The notes under the pieces: generated by a model
Seen by the model: only the letters and a program-made list of their open reading frames with translations
What the model was told of the DNA's origin: nothing
Databases searched by the model: none
Part shown: positions 25,247 to 25,447 of the stretch, in pieces
How the letters are laid out: each line of letters opens with the position of its first letter
Numbering within the stretch: the stretch's first letter is position 1
NCBI GenBank assembly: GCA_964545285.1
Contig: CAZJEW010000017.1
Coordinates: 1-25,447 of the forward strand
DNA length: 25,447 nucleotides
Source: CAG-1000 sp964545285
GTDB lineage: Bacteria; Bacillota_I; Bacilli_A; RF39; UBA660
Reading direction: 5' to 3'
Program-made: the position numbers and the translations under genes

Positions 25247-25447
25247 ATCTTTAGTGAAGAAATAGTAATAAATAATAATTATTTTATAGAAAGTTAATTA
25301 TACGATGAAATATTAACAAATAATGATTTTATGAATTCACCTTCATAATAATAAGAACGTAAGTTGGCGTTAACAATATTAAGAAGCATAATAATATTAT
25401 GAATTAAGGTGGTACCGTGGGTAAAACTCATCCTTAAATTATAATAT
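25247..25447 (+). promoter_or_regulatory. T-box riboswitch, probable tRNA-Phe specifier (3' end cut by window)
   Basis: Stem I closes by GTGAAG (25254-25259) with CTTCAT (25341-25346). On its 3' side, GAA-TTC-A places a TTC codon (Phe) at 25336-25338 in the specifier position. The antiterminator is complete: AAGG (25406-25409) pairs with CCTT (25432-25435), the 7-base bulge TGGTACC (25410-25416) would bind the tRNA acceptor end, and GTGGGT (25417-25422) pairs with ACTCAT. The bulge TGGT fits a tRNA with discriminator A, as in tRNA-Phe. The terminator U-tract and regulated gene lie beyond 25447. The gene is most likely a phenylalanyl-tRNA synthetase subunit. Confidence 0.85.

Noticed and set aside
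1..25447. TGA read as tryptophan (mollicute code)
   Set aside because: All long conserved genes are complete under the standard code and use TGG for Trp; none needs an in-frame TGA.
1..25447. CRISPR arrays, insertion sequences, tRNA or rRNA genes
   Set aside because: No regularly spaced direct repeats, transposase frames with inverted ends, or cloverleaf sequences were found on reading both strands.

Overview
The window is AT-rich, chromosomal DNA from a cell-walled, low-GC Gram-positive bacterium (Bacillota/Firmicutes). The gene orders eno-secG-rnr-smpB, secE-nusG and rplK-rplA are typical of Firmicutes. Shine-Dalgarno sites are strong, and a T-box leader lies at the right edge. A FemABX-type ligase and a transpeptidase PBP show that peptidoglycan is made, so it is not a true mollicute. 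Compact spacing, divergent housekeeping proteins and a strong A/T bias suggest an uncultured, streamlined Bacilli lineage; this placement is an inference. Trp is encoded by TGG. None of the 21 gene ends I read uses TGA.

Layout. 1-1300: a FemABX-like peptidoglycan aminoacyltransferase on the minus strand. 1482-5745: eno, secG, rnr and smpB; the rnr product carries an unexpected LysM-like insert inside its catalytic RNB domain. 5803-6093: a small unknown gene. 6109-8455: secE-nusG, then rplK-rplA with its own promoter and a structured leader; L11 has a long acidic C-terminal tail. 8494-9113: a secreted, membrane-anchored thioredoxin-fold protein broken by a -1 frameshift.

9196-17720 is the accessory highlight, a surface-protein operon. 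Two membrane-anchored cohesin proteins flank a secreted protein of about 1611 residues that ends in a type I-like dockerin. No catalytic domain is recognisable. The simplest reading is a self-contained cohesin-dockerin surface assembly in which two anchored receptors display a very long Ig-like, cysteine-clamped fibre. A degraded Cys-rich membrane-protein gene (no good start, one frameshift) closes the cluster.

17740-21033: a class B PBP with a PASTA domain and a SpoVD-like cysteine pair on the minus strand, divergent from an MFS-like transporter. 21042-25195: a GspE/PilB-type ATPase, divergent through back-to-back promoters from a pilin-proS-pilin operon; this is part of a type IV pilus or pseudopilus system. 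25212-25447: a promoter and T-box riboswitch with a probable Phe (TTC) specifier, whose aminoacyl-tRNA synthetase gene would lie just beyond the window.
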